Below are positions 33,307-42,844 of a stretch of DNA of 52,903 bases, one piece after another. Source of the stretch: DASZKW01 sp035552775 (GTDB lineage: Bacteria; Actinomycetota; Acidimicrobiia; Acidimicrobiales; Palsa-688); assembly GCA_035552775.1 (NCBI GenBank), contig DASZKW010000092.1, positions 1 to 52,903 of the forward strand. The letters run 5' to 3'. The number at the start of each line of letters is the position of its first letter. The stretch's first letter is position 1. The translations under genes and the position numbers were made by a program. The notes under the pieces were generated by a model. The model searched no databases. It was not told where the DNA came from and worked only from the letters and a program-made list of their open reading frames with translations.

Positions 33307-34683
33307 ATGAGGCTGATGTCTCCGGCGGACGCCATGTTCTTGCTGCCGGAGAGCTCCGATCAGTACATGCATGTGGGCGGCCTCGAGGTGTTCGAGCTAC
33401 CCGAGGGCGCGGACGCCGGCTGGGTTCGCCAGCTTTACGACCGCATGGTCGGCGTTGAGGAGGTGGCACCGCTTTTCCGGCAACGGGCGAGCCACTCGCT
33501 GGCGACCCTCGGTGCGTGGGCGTGGGAGGCGGATCCCGACCTCGACGTCGAGCACCATGTCCGCCATTCGGCGCTTCCGACGCCTGGGCGGGTGCGTGAG
33601 CTCCTGGCGCTGATCTCGCGCCTGCATGGCACGCCGCTCGATCGTCACCGACCCCTGTGGGAGTCCCACGTAATCGAAGGCCTCGTCGGCAACCGCTTCG
33701 CCGTGTATACGAAGTTTCACCATTCGCTCATGGACGGCGTCTCGGCCATGCGTCTCCTCGAGAGCAGTCTGAGCACCGATCCCGCCACCCGCGACATGGC
33801 ACCCCCGTGGGCGCCCCGGCCCCGCCCGGAGCGCCCGTCATCGCCGGGGCCCGACGGCAACAGATGGAGCGAAGGCCTGGCTCGCGCCGCACGGGCAACT
33901 GCCGACATCGTCGAAGTCGGCCCTTCACTAGCCCGCTTGGCCACCAGGACCGTGCTCAATCAGACGGGCCTCGCGGCTCCGCCGCCGCGCACCATCTTCA
34001 ATGTGGGCATCACCGGCTCGCGCCGCTACGCCGCCCAGACGTGGCCGCTCGACAAGGTCCGATCGGTGGCTAGCGCGTCCGGCACCACCGTCAACGATGT
34101 CATCCTGGCCATGTCCTCCTCGGCCATTCGGCGCTACCTCGCCTCCCTGGACGAGCTCCCCGACGCCCCCCTCGTTGCCATGGTGCCGATTTCACTGCGC
34201 TCGCGGGCACAAGGTGGCGGCTCAGGTAACGCCTTGGGTGTGATCCTCTGCAACCTGGCCACCGATGTCGCTGATCCGGTGAAACGCCTGGAGGTCATCC
34301 ACGACTCGATGCAGTGCGGCAAGGACACGTTGTCGGAGTTGACGCCGGCGCAGATCCTCGCGATGAGTGCCGTGGCGGTGGCTCCCCTCGTGCCCGCGAC
34401 GTTGGCCATGGGTTACCAGGTGAGCCGGCCGTCGTTCAATCTGGTGATATCCAACATCCCCGGCCCTTCCGGTCCGTTGTACTACGACGGGGCCAGGCTC
34501 CAGGGGATGTACCCGCTGTCGATCCCGACCCACGGCCAGGCGATGAACATCACCGTGACCAGCTACGACGGCGGCCTCCACTTCGGTCTCACCGGCTGCC
34601 GCCGCACCGTCCCTCACCTCCAGCACCTCCTCACCCACCTCGACACCGGGCTGAGCGAGCTACACGACGCTCTCGTCACCTGA
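33307..34683 (+). CDS. Wax ester synthase / diacylglycerol acyltransferase (WS/DGAT)
   Basis: 458 aa. Active-site HHxxxDG is HHSLMDG (His138, His139, Asp143). MSPADAMFLLPESSDQYMHVGGLEVFE, PLDRHRPLWESHVIEGL, TVNDVILAMSSSAIRRYL, NALGVILCNLATD and NLVISNIPGPSGPLYYDGARL are family blocks. Esterifies long-chain acyl-CoA to diacylglycerol or fatty alcohol to make storage lipid; common in actinobacteria. Fits the acyl-CoA-rich neighbourhood. Convergent with the phosphodiester glycosidase gene. Confidence 0.94.
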   Translation: MRLMSPADAMFLLPESSDQYMHVGGLEVFELPEGADAGWVRQLYDRMVGVEEVAPLFRQRASHSLATLGAWAWEADPDLDVEHHVRHSALPTPGRVRELLALISRLHGTPLDRHRPLWESHVIEGLVGNRFAVYTKFHHSLMDGVSAMRLLESSLSTDPATRDMAPPWAPRPRPERPSSPGPDGNRWSEGLARAARATADIVEVGPSLARLATRTVLNQTGLAAPPPRTIFNVGITGSRRYAAQTWPLDKVRSVASASGTTVNDVILAMSSSAIRRYLASLDELPDAPLVAMVPISLRSRAQGGGSGNALGVILCNLATDVADPVKRLEVIHDSMQCGKDTLSELTPAQILAMSAVAVAPLVPATLAMGYQVSRPSFNLVISNIPGPSGPLYYDGARLQGMYPLSIPTHGQAMNITVTSYDGGLHFGLTGCRRTVPHLQHLLTHLDTGLSELHDALVT

Positions 34684-34717
34684 GCCGGGCGCCGTCCGTC
34701 GTTCCGGCAAAGCGCAA

Positions 34718-35965
34718 TCAGGGACCCCCTGCCGGCAAGGAGACGGTGAAGAAGTCGCGCGACTCCTCGGTGGGGCCGAGGTACCTGGTGGCGGGTCGTT
34801 CCATCTGGGGATAGAGCTTGGCTGCGTCGACCCTGCCGGGGTCGGTGGCGGGATGCTGGAAGAAGTTGAAGGTCACCCACTCGGGGTTGATGTCGAGCGA
34901 CATGGCGCGCACCGCGCCCGCCCGCTGGAGCGACTCGGCCAGGCTCCGGGCGCTTAGCGCCGGCCCGGCGACGTAGACGAGCGCGCCGCTGGCAGTGACG
35001 CCGATGCCGGAGCGGGCCACCACCGTCTTGGTGCCTATGGTCGAACCCCACAGCTTGGCGTCGCCGTAGGTGGCGTTGGATGCCGATCTGGCGTGGTCGA
35101 CGATGAGAACCAGGTTCTGCAAGACGGCCTGCACGTCGGGCGTCATCGCCAGATTGGTACCCCATGCGCCGACGTCGACGGAACCGTCGCGGTAAATGAC
35201 GATTGACGCTGCACCGGATTGCAACGGGACCGCGAACCGGCCGTCGAGGTAGAAACCGCCGTGGGCGTCGTGGAAGCGGAAGCCGCCGTTGAAGGCGGCG
35301 ATCGTCGTAGCCAGGGCGGCGCCGGTGATGTCGGGCGGCTGGCTCCAGACGCCGCCCGGTTCGGTGGCACCGGGCACCAGAGAGACACGGAGGAGGGACG
35401 GATCGATCCAAACCGCGCTGGTGATCTGAGAGGTGTAGGTGGTGTCGGCGCGGAACTGGGCCACGTACATCCCCGGGACCCCTCCAACGAGGGGTCCCAC
35501 CGGTTGCCACTGGCCCTCACCGGGTAACGCCGGTGTCACGACGAGGGGGATGGCAACAGGGGGGGTGAGGTGATGGGCGACGGTGATGGTTCTGCCCGTG
35601 GCGCTGCCCCCGGGCGGAGAAGGCTTAACGACCGGGTTGAGCGCCTGGGGGCGCCCGCCCTTCTTCGGAGCATGCTGCTCGTAGTAGATCGTCTCGAACT
35701 CTTTGGCCACCGCGGCCAGGTGGTGGCTGCGGAGCCAATCGGCCCACTTCGCCTCGAAGCTCTCGTTGCCTGGGGTGCGTGCCGCGCCGACAAGGGTGAT
35801 CATCGTCGGCACCGCCACGGCCAGCAGCAGCGATAGGGGCAGGCGCCAAAGCCGGTGCCGGCGCGTCCGCGCCGTGCGCGGCGGTTGCCGAGGTGGCCCG
35901 TACCCACCGTTGGGCGGCCGGTGGCTGCCTCGCACGTCGCGTGCGCGCACGTCGCTGTCGGTCAT
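34718..35965 (-). CDS. Phosphodiester glycosidase (NAGPA) domain protein, membrane-anchored
   Basis: 415 aa from the ATG at 35965. Arg/Pro-rich cytoplasmic start, one membrane helix (RLPLSLLLAVAVPTMITLVGAA), then an extracellular region with MYVAQFRADTTYTSQITSAVWIDPSLLRVSLVPGATEPGG, AAFNGGFRFHDAHGGFYLDGR, ASIVIYRDGSVDVGAWGTNLAM, SGIGVTASGALVYVAGPALSARSLAESLQRAGAVRAMSLDINPEW: the exopolysaccharide/NAGPA phosphodiesterase-like fold. May act on cell-wall glycopolymers. ATG overlaps the stop of the small membrane protein (ATGA). Confidence 0.82.
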   Translation of the reverse strand: MTDSDVRARDVRGSHRPPNGGYGPPRQPPRTARTRRHRLWRLPLSLLLAVAVPTMITLVGAARTPGNESFEAKWADWLRSHHLAAVAKEFETIYYEQHAPKKGGRPQALNPVVKPSPPGGSATGRTITVAHHLTPPVAIPLVVTPALPGEGQWQPVGPLVGGVPGMYVAQFRADTTYTSQITSAVWIDPSLLRVSLVPGATEPGGVWSQPPDITGAALATTIAAFNGGFRFHDAHGGFYLDGRFAVPLQSGAASIVIYRDGSVDVGAWGTNLAMTPDVQAVLQNLVLIVDHARSASNATYGDAKLWGSTIGTKTVVARSGIGVTASGALVYVAGPALSARSLAESLQRAGAVRAMSLDINPEWVTFNFFQHPATDPGRVDAAKLYPQMERPATRYLGPTEESRDFFTVSLPAGGP

Positions 35966-36243
35966 CGCACGGATCGGACATGGCCGGCTGCCCTGATGAC
36001 AGCGACCACAGCGAAGACCACGACGGCGGCCGTCAACACGGGACGCGTGGCCCATCTCACCAGGATGCCGGTGCCGGCGGTGAGGGCCGCGACGGCCGCC
36101 GACAGGCACCACCAGTTACGGTGGCGGCAGCGGAAGGCGGCGATCGCCGCCACCAGGCCCCACCCGCCGAAGAACTCCGGGCCCCACCCGGCGATCACGG
36201 CGAGGAAAGCGACGAGGACGGAGCCAGCCGGGACGAAGATCAT
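35962..36243 (-). CDS. Small membrane protein of unknown function
   Basis: 93 aa with hydrophobic stretches GSVLVAFLAVIAGWG, GGWGLVAAIAAF, LSAAVAALTAGTGILV and VLTAAVVVFAVVAVI, so three or four membrane helices. Not recognised. Its stop overlaps the start of the glycosidase gene, suggesting a two-gene unit. An in-frame TTG at 36255 is an alternative start. Confidence 0.7.
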   Translation of the reverse strand: MIFVPAGSVLVAFLAVIAGWGPEFFGGWGLVAAIAAFRCRHRNWWCLSAAVAALTAGTGILVRWATRPVLTAAVVVFAVVAVIRAAGHVRSVR

Positions 36244-36321
36244 CGGTGATCCCAACGTACCGTCCGGCGCGGCGACGAATGTGCACCCCCGAAGCCAGGC
36301 GCCCCCGCTCAGGCGGCGATA

Positions 36322-36771
36322 CTAGAGGCGAAGGGGTCGGATGGGCGACAGCACGGCCGCTGGGTCCGACCAGTCGACACCGGCGACGTCGACGTACAGC
36401 TCGACCTCGTTGCCGTCGGGGTCGCGCACGTAGAGGCTGTGGGAAACGGTGTGGTCGCTCGCACCGACGACGTCTACGCCGGCGGCGGTGATCTGGTGCC
36501 ACGCGTCGCGAAGGTCGTCGTCGGTGTCACCGACCTTGAGGCCTATGTGGTAGAGCCCGACGCGACGGCCGGGCGGGATGGCGGCGGCGTCCTCGCCGAC
36601 CTCGATGAGCAAAAGCTCGTGGTGGGTGCGCCCGCTCGTGAAGGCGGCGAGGGGGACACCCATGGGAACCTCGCCGATGCTCTTCCACCCGAGGACGTCA
36701 CCGTAGAAGCGCCGGGAGCGCTCCAGGTCACGCACGTAGAGAACCACATGTCCGAGCTCTTTGACTTGCAT
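36322..36771 (-). CDS. VOC family (glyoxalase/dioxygenase-like) protein
   Basis: 149 aa. Vicinal oxygen chelate fold with two beta-alpha-beta-beta-beta repeats: LGHVVLYVRDLERSRRFYGDVLGWK (His metal ligand), HHELLLIEVG, GLYHIGLKVGD (His), and SLYVRDPDGNEVELYVD (Glu ligand). Could be a glyoxalase, isomerase or ring-cleaving dioxygenase. ATG at 36771; 71 bases separate it from the upstream SDR gene on the same strand. Confidence 0.9.
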   Translation of the reverse strand: MQVKELGHVVLYVRDLERSRRFYGDVLGWKSIGEVPMGVPLAAFTSGRTHHELLLIEVGEDAAAIPPGRRVGLYHIGLKVGDTDDDLRDAWHQITAAGVDVVGASDHTVSHSLYVRDPDGNEVELYVDVAGVDWSDPAAVLSPIRPLRL

Positions 36772-36842
36772 GAGGTGGTGCCTCCTGGCCACGGGCCCTC
36801 CGCGATCGCCAGGGTACCGGGGCCGGGCGTAGACGCTGCGAT

Positions 36843-37589
36843 TCAGAGCGAACCGGTGAGTACCCCGCCACCGTCGACGACGAGCAAAGCGCCGGTGATC
36901 CAAGAGGCGGCATCGCTGGAGAGGAAGAGGGCAGCTGGCGCGATGTCGCCGGGCTCGCCGAGGCGCTGCATGGCCCACGGCCACGTCCCCTGCTCGCCGC
37001 CTTCCCACAGCGACCGCGCGAAGTCCGTCTTGACCAGTCCGGGGGCAATGGCGTTGACCCTGACCTTGGGACCCAGCTCGGTGGCCAGGTGCTTGGTCAT
37101 GAAGACCAGCGCGGACTTGGTCAGATCGTAGACGCCGATCGGGCCGCCCGCGGTGATCCCGCCGATGCTGGCCACGTTGACGACAGATCCGCCGTTGCCC
37201 TCCATCCACTGGCGCCAAGCCTCCTGGATCCAAACGAGCGGACCGCGGAGGTTGACCTCGAAGGTCTTGTCCCACCGGGCCAGGTCGACGTCGATCATGC
37301 GACCCATGTGGGGGTTGGTCCCTGCGTTGTTGACCAGCACGTCCAGGCGTCCGAATCGATCGATGGTCTCACCCACCGCTCGCGACGCCGCCTCCGGGTC
37401 GCCGGCGTGGGCGGAGATCGGGTGGATCTCCCCGTCGATTCGAGCTGCCGCGTCCCGGAGTCCCTCGATCTTGCGGGCGGTGATGACCACCGTCGCGCCG
37501 GCCTCGGCGAAGGCGCGGGCGATGCCCTCACCGATGCCGCGCGACCCCCCGGTGACGAGGGCGACCTTACCTGTGAGCGTCAGCTCCAT
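36843..37589 (-). CDS. SDR family oxidoreductase (FabG-like)
   Basis: 248 aa. TGGSRGIG cofactor motif (residues 14-21), NNAGTNPH, Ser in VASIGGITAGG, catalytic YDLTKSA (Tyr-x-x-x-Lys) and C-terminal GDIAPAALFLSSDAASWITGALLVVDGGGVLTGS. Typical length. Probably a 3-ketoacyl or hydroxyacyl reductase in lipid metabolism. ATG at 37589; a GGATTCCGCC-rich gap of 85 bases precedes the divergent MpaB gene. Confidence 0.92.
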   Translation of the reverse strand: MELTLTGKVALVTGGSRGIGEGIARAFAEAGATVVITARKIEGLRDAAARIDGEIHPISAHAGDPEAASRAVGETIDRFGRLDVLVNNAGTNPHMGRMIDVDLARWDKTFEVNLRGPLVWIQEAWRQWMEGNGGSVVNVASIGGITAGGPIGVYDLTKSALVFMTKHLATELGPKVRVNAIAPGLVKTDFARSLWEGGEQGTWPWAMQRLGEPGDIAPAALFLSSDAASWITGALLVVDGGGVLTGSL

Positions 37590-37674
37590 CCTTGCCTCCT
37601 CGAAAGGGATTCCGCCGTGTTCGTAGCGCCCGGAGAGAACCTAGGAAGTTTCACGCCCGCCCGCTACCCCTGAC

Positions 37675-38604
37675 ATGGTCCGACCGGCGGCCAAGATGGA
37701 ACCCGTGAGCGACCTCGCGGACGAGGCGGTGCCCGGCGACGGGGCCCCGGGACCGGAATCGGTGGCGTGGCGGTACGTGGGCGACTGGCGCCTGCTGTTC
37801 GGCGTCGGCCGGGCACTGGTCCTCCAGGTCGCCCATCCTGTCGTCGGCGCCGGCGTCACCCAGCACTCGGACTTGCGCTCCGACCCGTGGCGCCGGTTCA
37901 ACCACACCCTCGAATCCCTGATGATCCAGGTCTACGGAGGCGAAGCTGCGACATCGGAGGCCCGCCGCCTGCGCGACCGTCACCGCAGCATCAACGGTGT
38001 CGACGGCCGGGGACGGCAGTACCGGGCCCTCGGCCCCGAGGCGTACTGGTGGGTGCACGCCACAATCTTCGAAAGCGTCCTGGCCGACCACGACCGCTTC
38101 GGGCGAGCGCTGAGCGCCGCGGACCAGGTCCGCTTCTACAAGGAGTGGAAGGCGCTCGGGCGCCTCCTCGGCGTGCCCGGCTCGCAGATCCCCCCGGATC
38201 TGGCCGCCTTCTGGAGCTACTACGAGGGGATGCTCACCGACCGCCTGGAGGACAACCAGGCGGTGCGCGACGTCCTCGACGCCATCACGGGTCACGGCAC
38301 GCCACCGCCTCCGGGGTGGAGGGCGCCGGCAGCGGCCTGGTGGCCCGTCAGCTCGACGCTGGGCAAGGTGATGTACCGCGTCACAGTAGGGATGCTGCCC
38401 CCCGCCCTGCGCCGGCGCCTCGACCTGGCGTGGACCGCGTCGGACGAGCGGGGCCTGTCCGCCCTCGGGGCCGTGGTGCGCACCGCCTTCCCGGCCCTGC
38501 CGCCTCGTTGGCGGTACCACCCCGTCGCCGCCGACACCATCCGCCGCGGGTGGCCCGGGCGCTCCCCTCAACGCCCACGGGCAACCGGTACCGTGGCCAT
38601 GTGA
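37675..38604 (+). CDS. Oxygenase MpaB family (DUF2236) protein
   Basis: 309 aa. The family pattern is visible: GRALVLQVAHPVVGAGVTQHSDLRSDPWRRFNHTLESLMIQVYGG (His residues that bind haem b in MpaB/latex-clearing-type proteins), GRGRQYRALGPEAYWWVHATIFES, and FWSYYEGMLTDRLEDNQAVRDVL. Members cleave C=C bonds or have unknown roles. ATG at 37675; an in-frame ATG at 37696 is possible. Overlaps the next gene by GTGA. Confidence 0.85.
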   Translation: MVRPAAKMEPVSDLADEAVPGDGAPGPESVAWRYVGDWRLLFGVGRALVLQVAHPVVGAGVTQHSDLRSDPWRRFNHTLESLMIQVYGGEAATSEARRLRDRHRSINGVDGRGRQYRALGPEAYWWVHATIFESVLADHDRFGRALSAADQVRFYKEWKALGRLLGVPGSQIPPDLAAFWSYYEGMLTDRLEDNQAVRDVLDAITGHGTPPPPGWRAPAAAWWPVSSTLGKVMYRVTVGMLPPALRRRLDLAWTASDERGLSALGAVVRTAFPALPPRWRYHPVAADTIRRGWPGRSPQRPRATGTVAM

Positions 38605-39749
38605 AACGCCGGCTGCTTGACGACGAGCACGAGGAGTTCCGGCGTAGCTTCCGTCGCTTCCTCGACGACGTCGTGGTGCCGAGGAGCGGCGAATGGGAGA
38701 AGGCCGGGCTGGTGGACCGCGAGGTGTTCGTCGAGGCGGGCAAGCACGGTTTCGTGGGCATGTCGGTGCCCGAGAAGTTCGGCGGCGGGGGAGTGGCGGA
38801 CTTCCGTTTCAACGTGGTGATCGCCGAGGAGATCCAGTCGGCCGGGCTGGCGGGAAGCGGCCTCGGCTTGACCTTGCACAACGACATCTGCCTGCCGTAC
38901 TTCCTGACGCTCACCACCGACGAGCAGAAGGCCCGCTGGTTGCCTGCGATCGCGAGCGGGGAGGCGATCACTGCCATCGCCATGACCCAGCCCGGCACCG
39001 GCTCCGACCTGGCGTCCATGTCCACCACGGCCATCCGGGACGGGGACGCCTACGTGGTCAACGGGGCCAAGACATTCATCACCAATGGCATAAACGCCGA
39101 CCTGGTGATCCTGGCGGCGAAGACGGACCCCTCCCGGCGTCACCACGGGATGTCGTTGCTGGTGGTCGAGCGCGGGACTCCCGGCTTCGAGCGCGGCCGC
39201 AACCTGGACAAGGTGGGACTGCACGCCCAGGACACCGCGGAGCTGTTCTTCGACGACGCGCGCGTCCCCGTCTCCAACCGCCTCGGCGGCGAGGGCGACG
39301 GTTTTCGCTACCTGGTGACCAACCTTCCCCAGGAGCGGCTGTCGATCGCCGTGTCCGGCCTGGCCGCGGCCCGGGCCGCGCTCGACTGGACTCTGGCGTA
39401 CGTGAAGGAGCGCATGGCTTTCGGCCAGCCCGTCGGGTCGTTCCAGAACACCAGGTTCCGCCTGGCCGAGTTGGCGACCGAGGTGGCGGTGACCGAGGCC
39501 TACGTCGACCGTTGCATACTGGCGCTCAACGCCGGCGACCTCACCGCGGAGGAGGCGGCGATGGCCAAGTGGTGGTCCACCGAACTCCAGGGCAGGGCGG
39601 TGGACACCGGCGTCCAGCTCCACGGTGGCTACGGCTTCATGAGCGAGTACCCGATCAGCCGGGCGTACGTCGACGCCCGAGTCACGCGCATATACGGTGG
39701 GACGACAGAGATCATGAAGGAGATCATCGGGCGGGGTCTGGGCCTGTAG
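38601..39749 (+). CDS. Acyl-CoA dehydrogenase
   Basis: 382 aa. AMTQPGTGSDLASMSTTAIRDG (FAD/substrate), KTFITNGINADLVILAAKTDP, FFDDARVPVSNRLGGEGDGFRYLV, LPQERLSIAVSGLAAARAALDWTLAYVKERMAFGQPVG, VQLHGGYGFMSEYPISRAYVDARVTRIYGGTTEIMKEIIGR with the catalytic Glu of the IYGGTTEI motif. Beta-oxidation-type enzyme, probably long chain. GTG start overlaps the MpaB stop. Its last 26 bases overlap the 3' end of lgt on the other strand. Confidence 0.95.
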   Translation: MKRRLLDDEHEEFRRSFRRFLDDVVVPRSGEWEKAGLVDREVFVEAGKHGFVGMSVPEKFGGGGVADFRFNVVIAEEIQSAGLAGSGLGLTLHNDICLPYFLTLTTDEQKARWLPAIASGEAITAIAMTQPGTGSDLASMSTTAIRDGDAYVVNGAKTFITNGINADLVILAAKTDPSRRHHGMSLLVVERGTPGFERGRNLDKVGLHAQDTAELFFDDARVPVSNRLGGEGDGFRYLVTNLPQERLSIAVSGLAAARAALDWTLAYVKERMAFGQPVGSFQNTRFRLAELATEVAVTEAYVDRCILALNAGDLTAEEAAMAKWWSTELQGRAVDTGVQLHGGYGFMSEYPISRAYVDARVTRIYGGTTEIMKEIIGRGLGL

Positions 39750-40611
39750 GGGTTCGCTCGACCAGCGGCTCCGGTGCCACCGTCTCGTCGCCGGGACGGG
39801 CCCGGCCCCGGGTGAGCAGCACGGCCACCGAGACCACGAACACCCCTATGCTCACCCAGTCGTTTATGCGCAGGCCCCAGTAGCGGTGGGCCTCGTCGAC
39901 TCGCAGGAACTCGGTCCAGAACCGCCCCGCCGTGTACAGGGCGGCGTAGAGCAAGAACAGGTAACCCTTGCGGATCCTCAGTCGGCGCTCGGCCCAGATC
40001 AGGATGAACACGCAGGCGATGTCCCAGATGGACTCGTAGAGGAACGTCGGCTGGAACGTGGCCGGATGACCGAGGTATTTGCAGTTGGTGACCGATGTGC
40101 AGGTCTTCGGGTTGGTGATCTTCACCGCCCAGGGGAGGCCGCTCGGCTTGCCGTACAGCTCCTGGTTGAAGTAGTTGCCCCACCGCCCGATGCCCTGGGC
40201 GAGCGCCAGGCTCGGGGTGGCGCAGTCCAGCGTGGCGCGCAGGTCGAGACGGTGGCGGCGTGCACCGATCAGGCCGAAGATCACCCCGCCGGCCACCCCG
40301 CCCCAGATACCGAGGCCTCCCTGCCAGATCGCGAACGCGCGCAACCAGTCGCCGCTGGTGTCCGCCTGCCAGCTCGTGACCAGGCTGTAGACCCGGGCGC
40401 CGACGAGGCCGGCGGGCACCCCCCACAAGGCGAGCATGGCCATGGTGCCCGGCTTGCCGCCGCGGGTCTCCCAGCGGCGCTGGGCCAGCCACACCGCGGC
40501 TACCACCCCGCACGCGATGAGCAGGCCGTACATGTGCAGGCGCACAGGCCCGATGCTGATGCCGTTGACCGGTGGGCTGGGCAGGTAGGCGAGCAGGGGA
40601 CCACCGGGCAC
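39724..40611 (-). CDS. lgt: Prolipoprotein diacylglyceryl transferase
   Basis: About 295 aa, integral membrane. LRFDEFLR-like and Lgt signature region: GIGRWGNYFNQELYGKPSGLPWAVKI (phosphatidylglycerol-binding, R and N conserved), IWQGGLGIWGGVAGGV, HPTFLYES as QPTFLYESIWD, and GRFWTEFLRVDEAH. Transfers diacylglycerol from phosphatidylglycerol to the lipobox Cys of prelipoproteins. GTG at 40611 is the first start before the conserved PPVNGISIGPVRLHMYGLLI segment. Confidence 0.94.
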   Translation of the reverse strand: MPGGPLLAYLPSPPVNGISIGPVRLHMYGLLIACGVVAAVWLAQRRWETRGGKPGTMAMLALWGVPAGLVGARVYSLVTSWQADTSGDWLRAFAIWQGGLGIWGGVAGGVIFGLIGARRHRLDLRATLDCATPSLALAQGIGRWGNYFNQELYGKPSGLPWAVKITNPKTCTSVTNCKYLGHPATFQPTFLYESIWDIACVFILIWAERRLRIRKGYLFLLYAALYTAGRFWTEFLRVDEAHRYWGLRINDWVSIGVFVVSVAVLLTRGRARPGDETVAPEPLVERTPTGPDPAR

Positions 40612-40735
40612 GGGCCCAGCGTAGGCAACGCCCCGCCGGACAAGGCGCCACGCCGGCGCCGGCCGCGACCCCCCGGTCGCCGGGCGCCGCCGGCCGTGGC
40701 GTCGGGAGGCCGCCTGCTTGGGTACTGTCCCGCCC

Positions 40736-42844
40736 ATGCATATTTGGCCGGGGCGCCCCTACCCGCTCGGAGCGACGCTCGAGGCGGAGGGCACCAACTT
40801 CTCCGTGTTCAGTTCGGTAGCCGAGCGCGTCGAGCTGTGCCTCTTCGACGAGGCCGGGCACGAGGAGCGCCTCACGCTTCCCGAGGTGACAGCGCATTGC
40901 TGGCACGGGCGGGTACCTGGTGTCGGTCCGGGGCAGCGCTACGGCTACCGCGTCCACGGGCCGTGGCGCCCGGGCCAGGGCCTGTGGTGCAACCCGGCCA
41001 AGCTCCTCCTCGACCCCTATGCCAAGGCCATCGCCGGTCCCGTTATCGGCGACAAGAGCTCGTTCGGTTACCGCTTCGACGCCCCAGACGAGGCCAACGG
41101 TGACGACAGCGCACCGTACGTGCCCCGCTCGGTGGTGATCGACCCCAGCTTCGACTGGGGCGACGACGCCGCTCCCCGCGTGCCCCTCCACGAGTCGATG
41201 ATCTACGAGGTCCATGTCAAGGGCTTCACCGCCCTGCACCCGACCATCCCCCCCGGCAAGAGGGGCACCTACGCGGCGATGGCCAGCCCGGAGGCGATCG
41301 AACACCTCGCGCTCATGGGTGTGAGCGCCGTCGAGTTGATGCCCGTGCACCAGTTCGTGGATGACTTCCACCTGGTCGACAAGGGCCTCCACAACTACTG
41401 GGGCTACAACTCGATTGGTTTCTTCGCCCCCCACGGCGCGTACTCGTCGGTGGGTGACGGCGGCGGCCAGGTCAACGAGTTCAAGGCCATGGTCAAGGCC
41501 CTGCACGCCGCCGGCACCGAGGTGATCCTCGACGTGGTCTACAACCACACGGCCGAAGGCAACCAGCTCGGTCCGACCCTGTCTCTCCGGGGGCTCGACA
41601 ATCCCGAGTACTACCGCCTGGTGGAGGACGACCAGCGCTTCTATTACGACACCACCGGCACCGGCAACAGCCTCAACGCCCGCAGCTCCCAGACGCTGCA
41701 GCTGATCATGGACAGCTTGCGCTACTGGGTCATCGAGATGCACGTGGACGGGTTCCGCTTCGACCTGGCCGCCACCCTCGCCCGCCAGTTCTACGAGGTG
41801 GACCGCCTATCGGCCTTCTTCGACGTCATCCACCAGGATCCGGTCGTGAGCCAGGTCAAGCTGATCGCCGAGCCCTGGGATGTCGGCGACGGTGGCTACC
41901 ACGTCGGCGGCTTCCCCCCGCTGTGGTCGGAATGGAACGGCCGCTACCGCGACTGCGTGCGCGACTACTGGCGGGGCGAGCCGGGGACGGTGGGCGAGTT
42001 CGCCGCCCGGCTCACGGGAAGCTCGGACCTCTACGAGGACGACGGCCGGCGTCCCTTTGCCAGCATCAACTTCGTCACCGCCCATGACGGCTTCACCCTC
42101 CACGACCTGGTGTCGTACAACGACAAGCACAACGAGGCCAACGGCGAGGACGGGGCGGACGGCTCCGACGACAACCGCTCGTGGAACTGCGGGGTAGAAG
42201 GACCGACCGACGACCCCGGCGTGATCGCCCTGCGTGAGCGCCAGAAGCGGAACTTCCTCGCCACCGTGTTCGCCTCCCAGGGCGTACCGATGCTGCTCTA
42301 CGGCGACGAGATGGGCCGCACCCAAAGGGGCAACAACAACGCCTACTGCCAGGACAATGAGATCTCCTGGCTGGACTGGGCCCAGCGCGACGAGAACCTG
42401 TCGCTCCTCGGTTTCGCCCGCCAGCTCACCGACCTGCGCCGTGACCACCCGGTGCTGCGCCGGCGCCGTTGGTTCCAGGGTCGCCCGATCCGGGGGCACG
42501 GCGTGGCCGACATCGCCTGGTTCGACCCGAGCGGCGAGGAGATGTCCGACGAGCAGTGGCAGGAGACGTCGGCCAAGTCGTTGGCGTTGTTCCTGAACGG
42601 CGACGGCATTCCCTACCCCGACGCCAAGGGCCGGCGCATGGTCGACGACTCGCTCCTGTTGTGTTTCAACGCCAACCACGAGGTCGTCGAGTTCTCCATG
42701 CCCGACCAGGCCTTCGCCAAGGAGTGGGCGGTCACGATCGACACCAGCCAATCGGTGGCACTCCCGGACGGCCGCACGGTGGCGAACGGTGAGGCCTTCG
42801 CCGTCGGGGGGCGCAGCGTGGTCATTCTCCGCCGTGTCAACTGA
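40736..42844 (+). CDS. glgX: Glycogen debranching enzyme GlgX/TreX (second paralogue)
   Basis: 702 aa, GH13_11 with CBM48 (GRPYPLGATLEAEGTNFSVFS). Same catalytic set as the first copy: MHVDGFRFDLAATLARQ nucleophile, LIAEPWDVGDGGYHVG acid/base, NFVTAHDGFTLHDLV. Debranches glycogen to linear maltooligosaccharides, which TreY and TreZ then convert to trehalose; its operon position shows this is the TreX role. treY starts 11 bases before its stop. ATG at 40736 preferred over TTG at 40718. Confidence 0.95.
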   Translation: MHIWPGRPYPLGATLEAEGTNFSVFSSVAERVELCLFDEAGHEERLTLPEVTAHCWHGRVPGVGPGQRYGYRVHGPWRPGQGLWCNPAKLLLDPYAKAIAGPVIGDKSSFGYRFDAPDEANGDDSAPYVPRSVVIDPSFDWGDDAAPRVPLHESMIYEVHVKGFTALHPTIPPGKRGTYAAMASPEAIEHLALMGVSAVELMPVHQFVDDFHLVDKGLHNYWGYNSIGFFAPHGAYSSVGDGGGQVNEFKAMVKALHAAGTEVILDVVYNHTAEGNQLGPTLSLRGLDNPEYYRLVEDDQRFYYDTTGTGNSLNARSSQTLQLIMDSLRYWVIEMHVDGFRFDLAATLARQFYEVDRLSAFFDVIHQDPVVSQVKLIAEPWDVGDGGYHVGGFPPLWSEWNGRYRDCVRDYWRGEPGTVGEFAARLTGSSDLYEDDGRRPFASINFVTAHDGFTLHDLVSYNDKHNEANGEDGADGSDDNRSWNCGVEGPTDDPGVIALRERQKRNFLATVFASQGVPMLLYGDEMGRTQRGNNNAYCQDNEISWLDWAQRDENLSLLGFARQLTDLRRDHPVLRRRRWFQGRPIRGHGVADIAWFDPSGEEMSDEQWQETSAKSLALFLNGDGIPYPDAKGRRMVDDSLLLCFNANHEVVEFSMPDQAFAKEWAVTIDTSQSVALPDGRTVANGEAFAVGGRSVVILRRVN

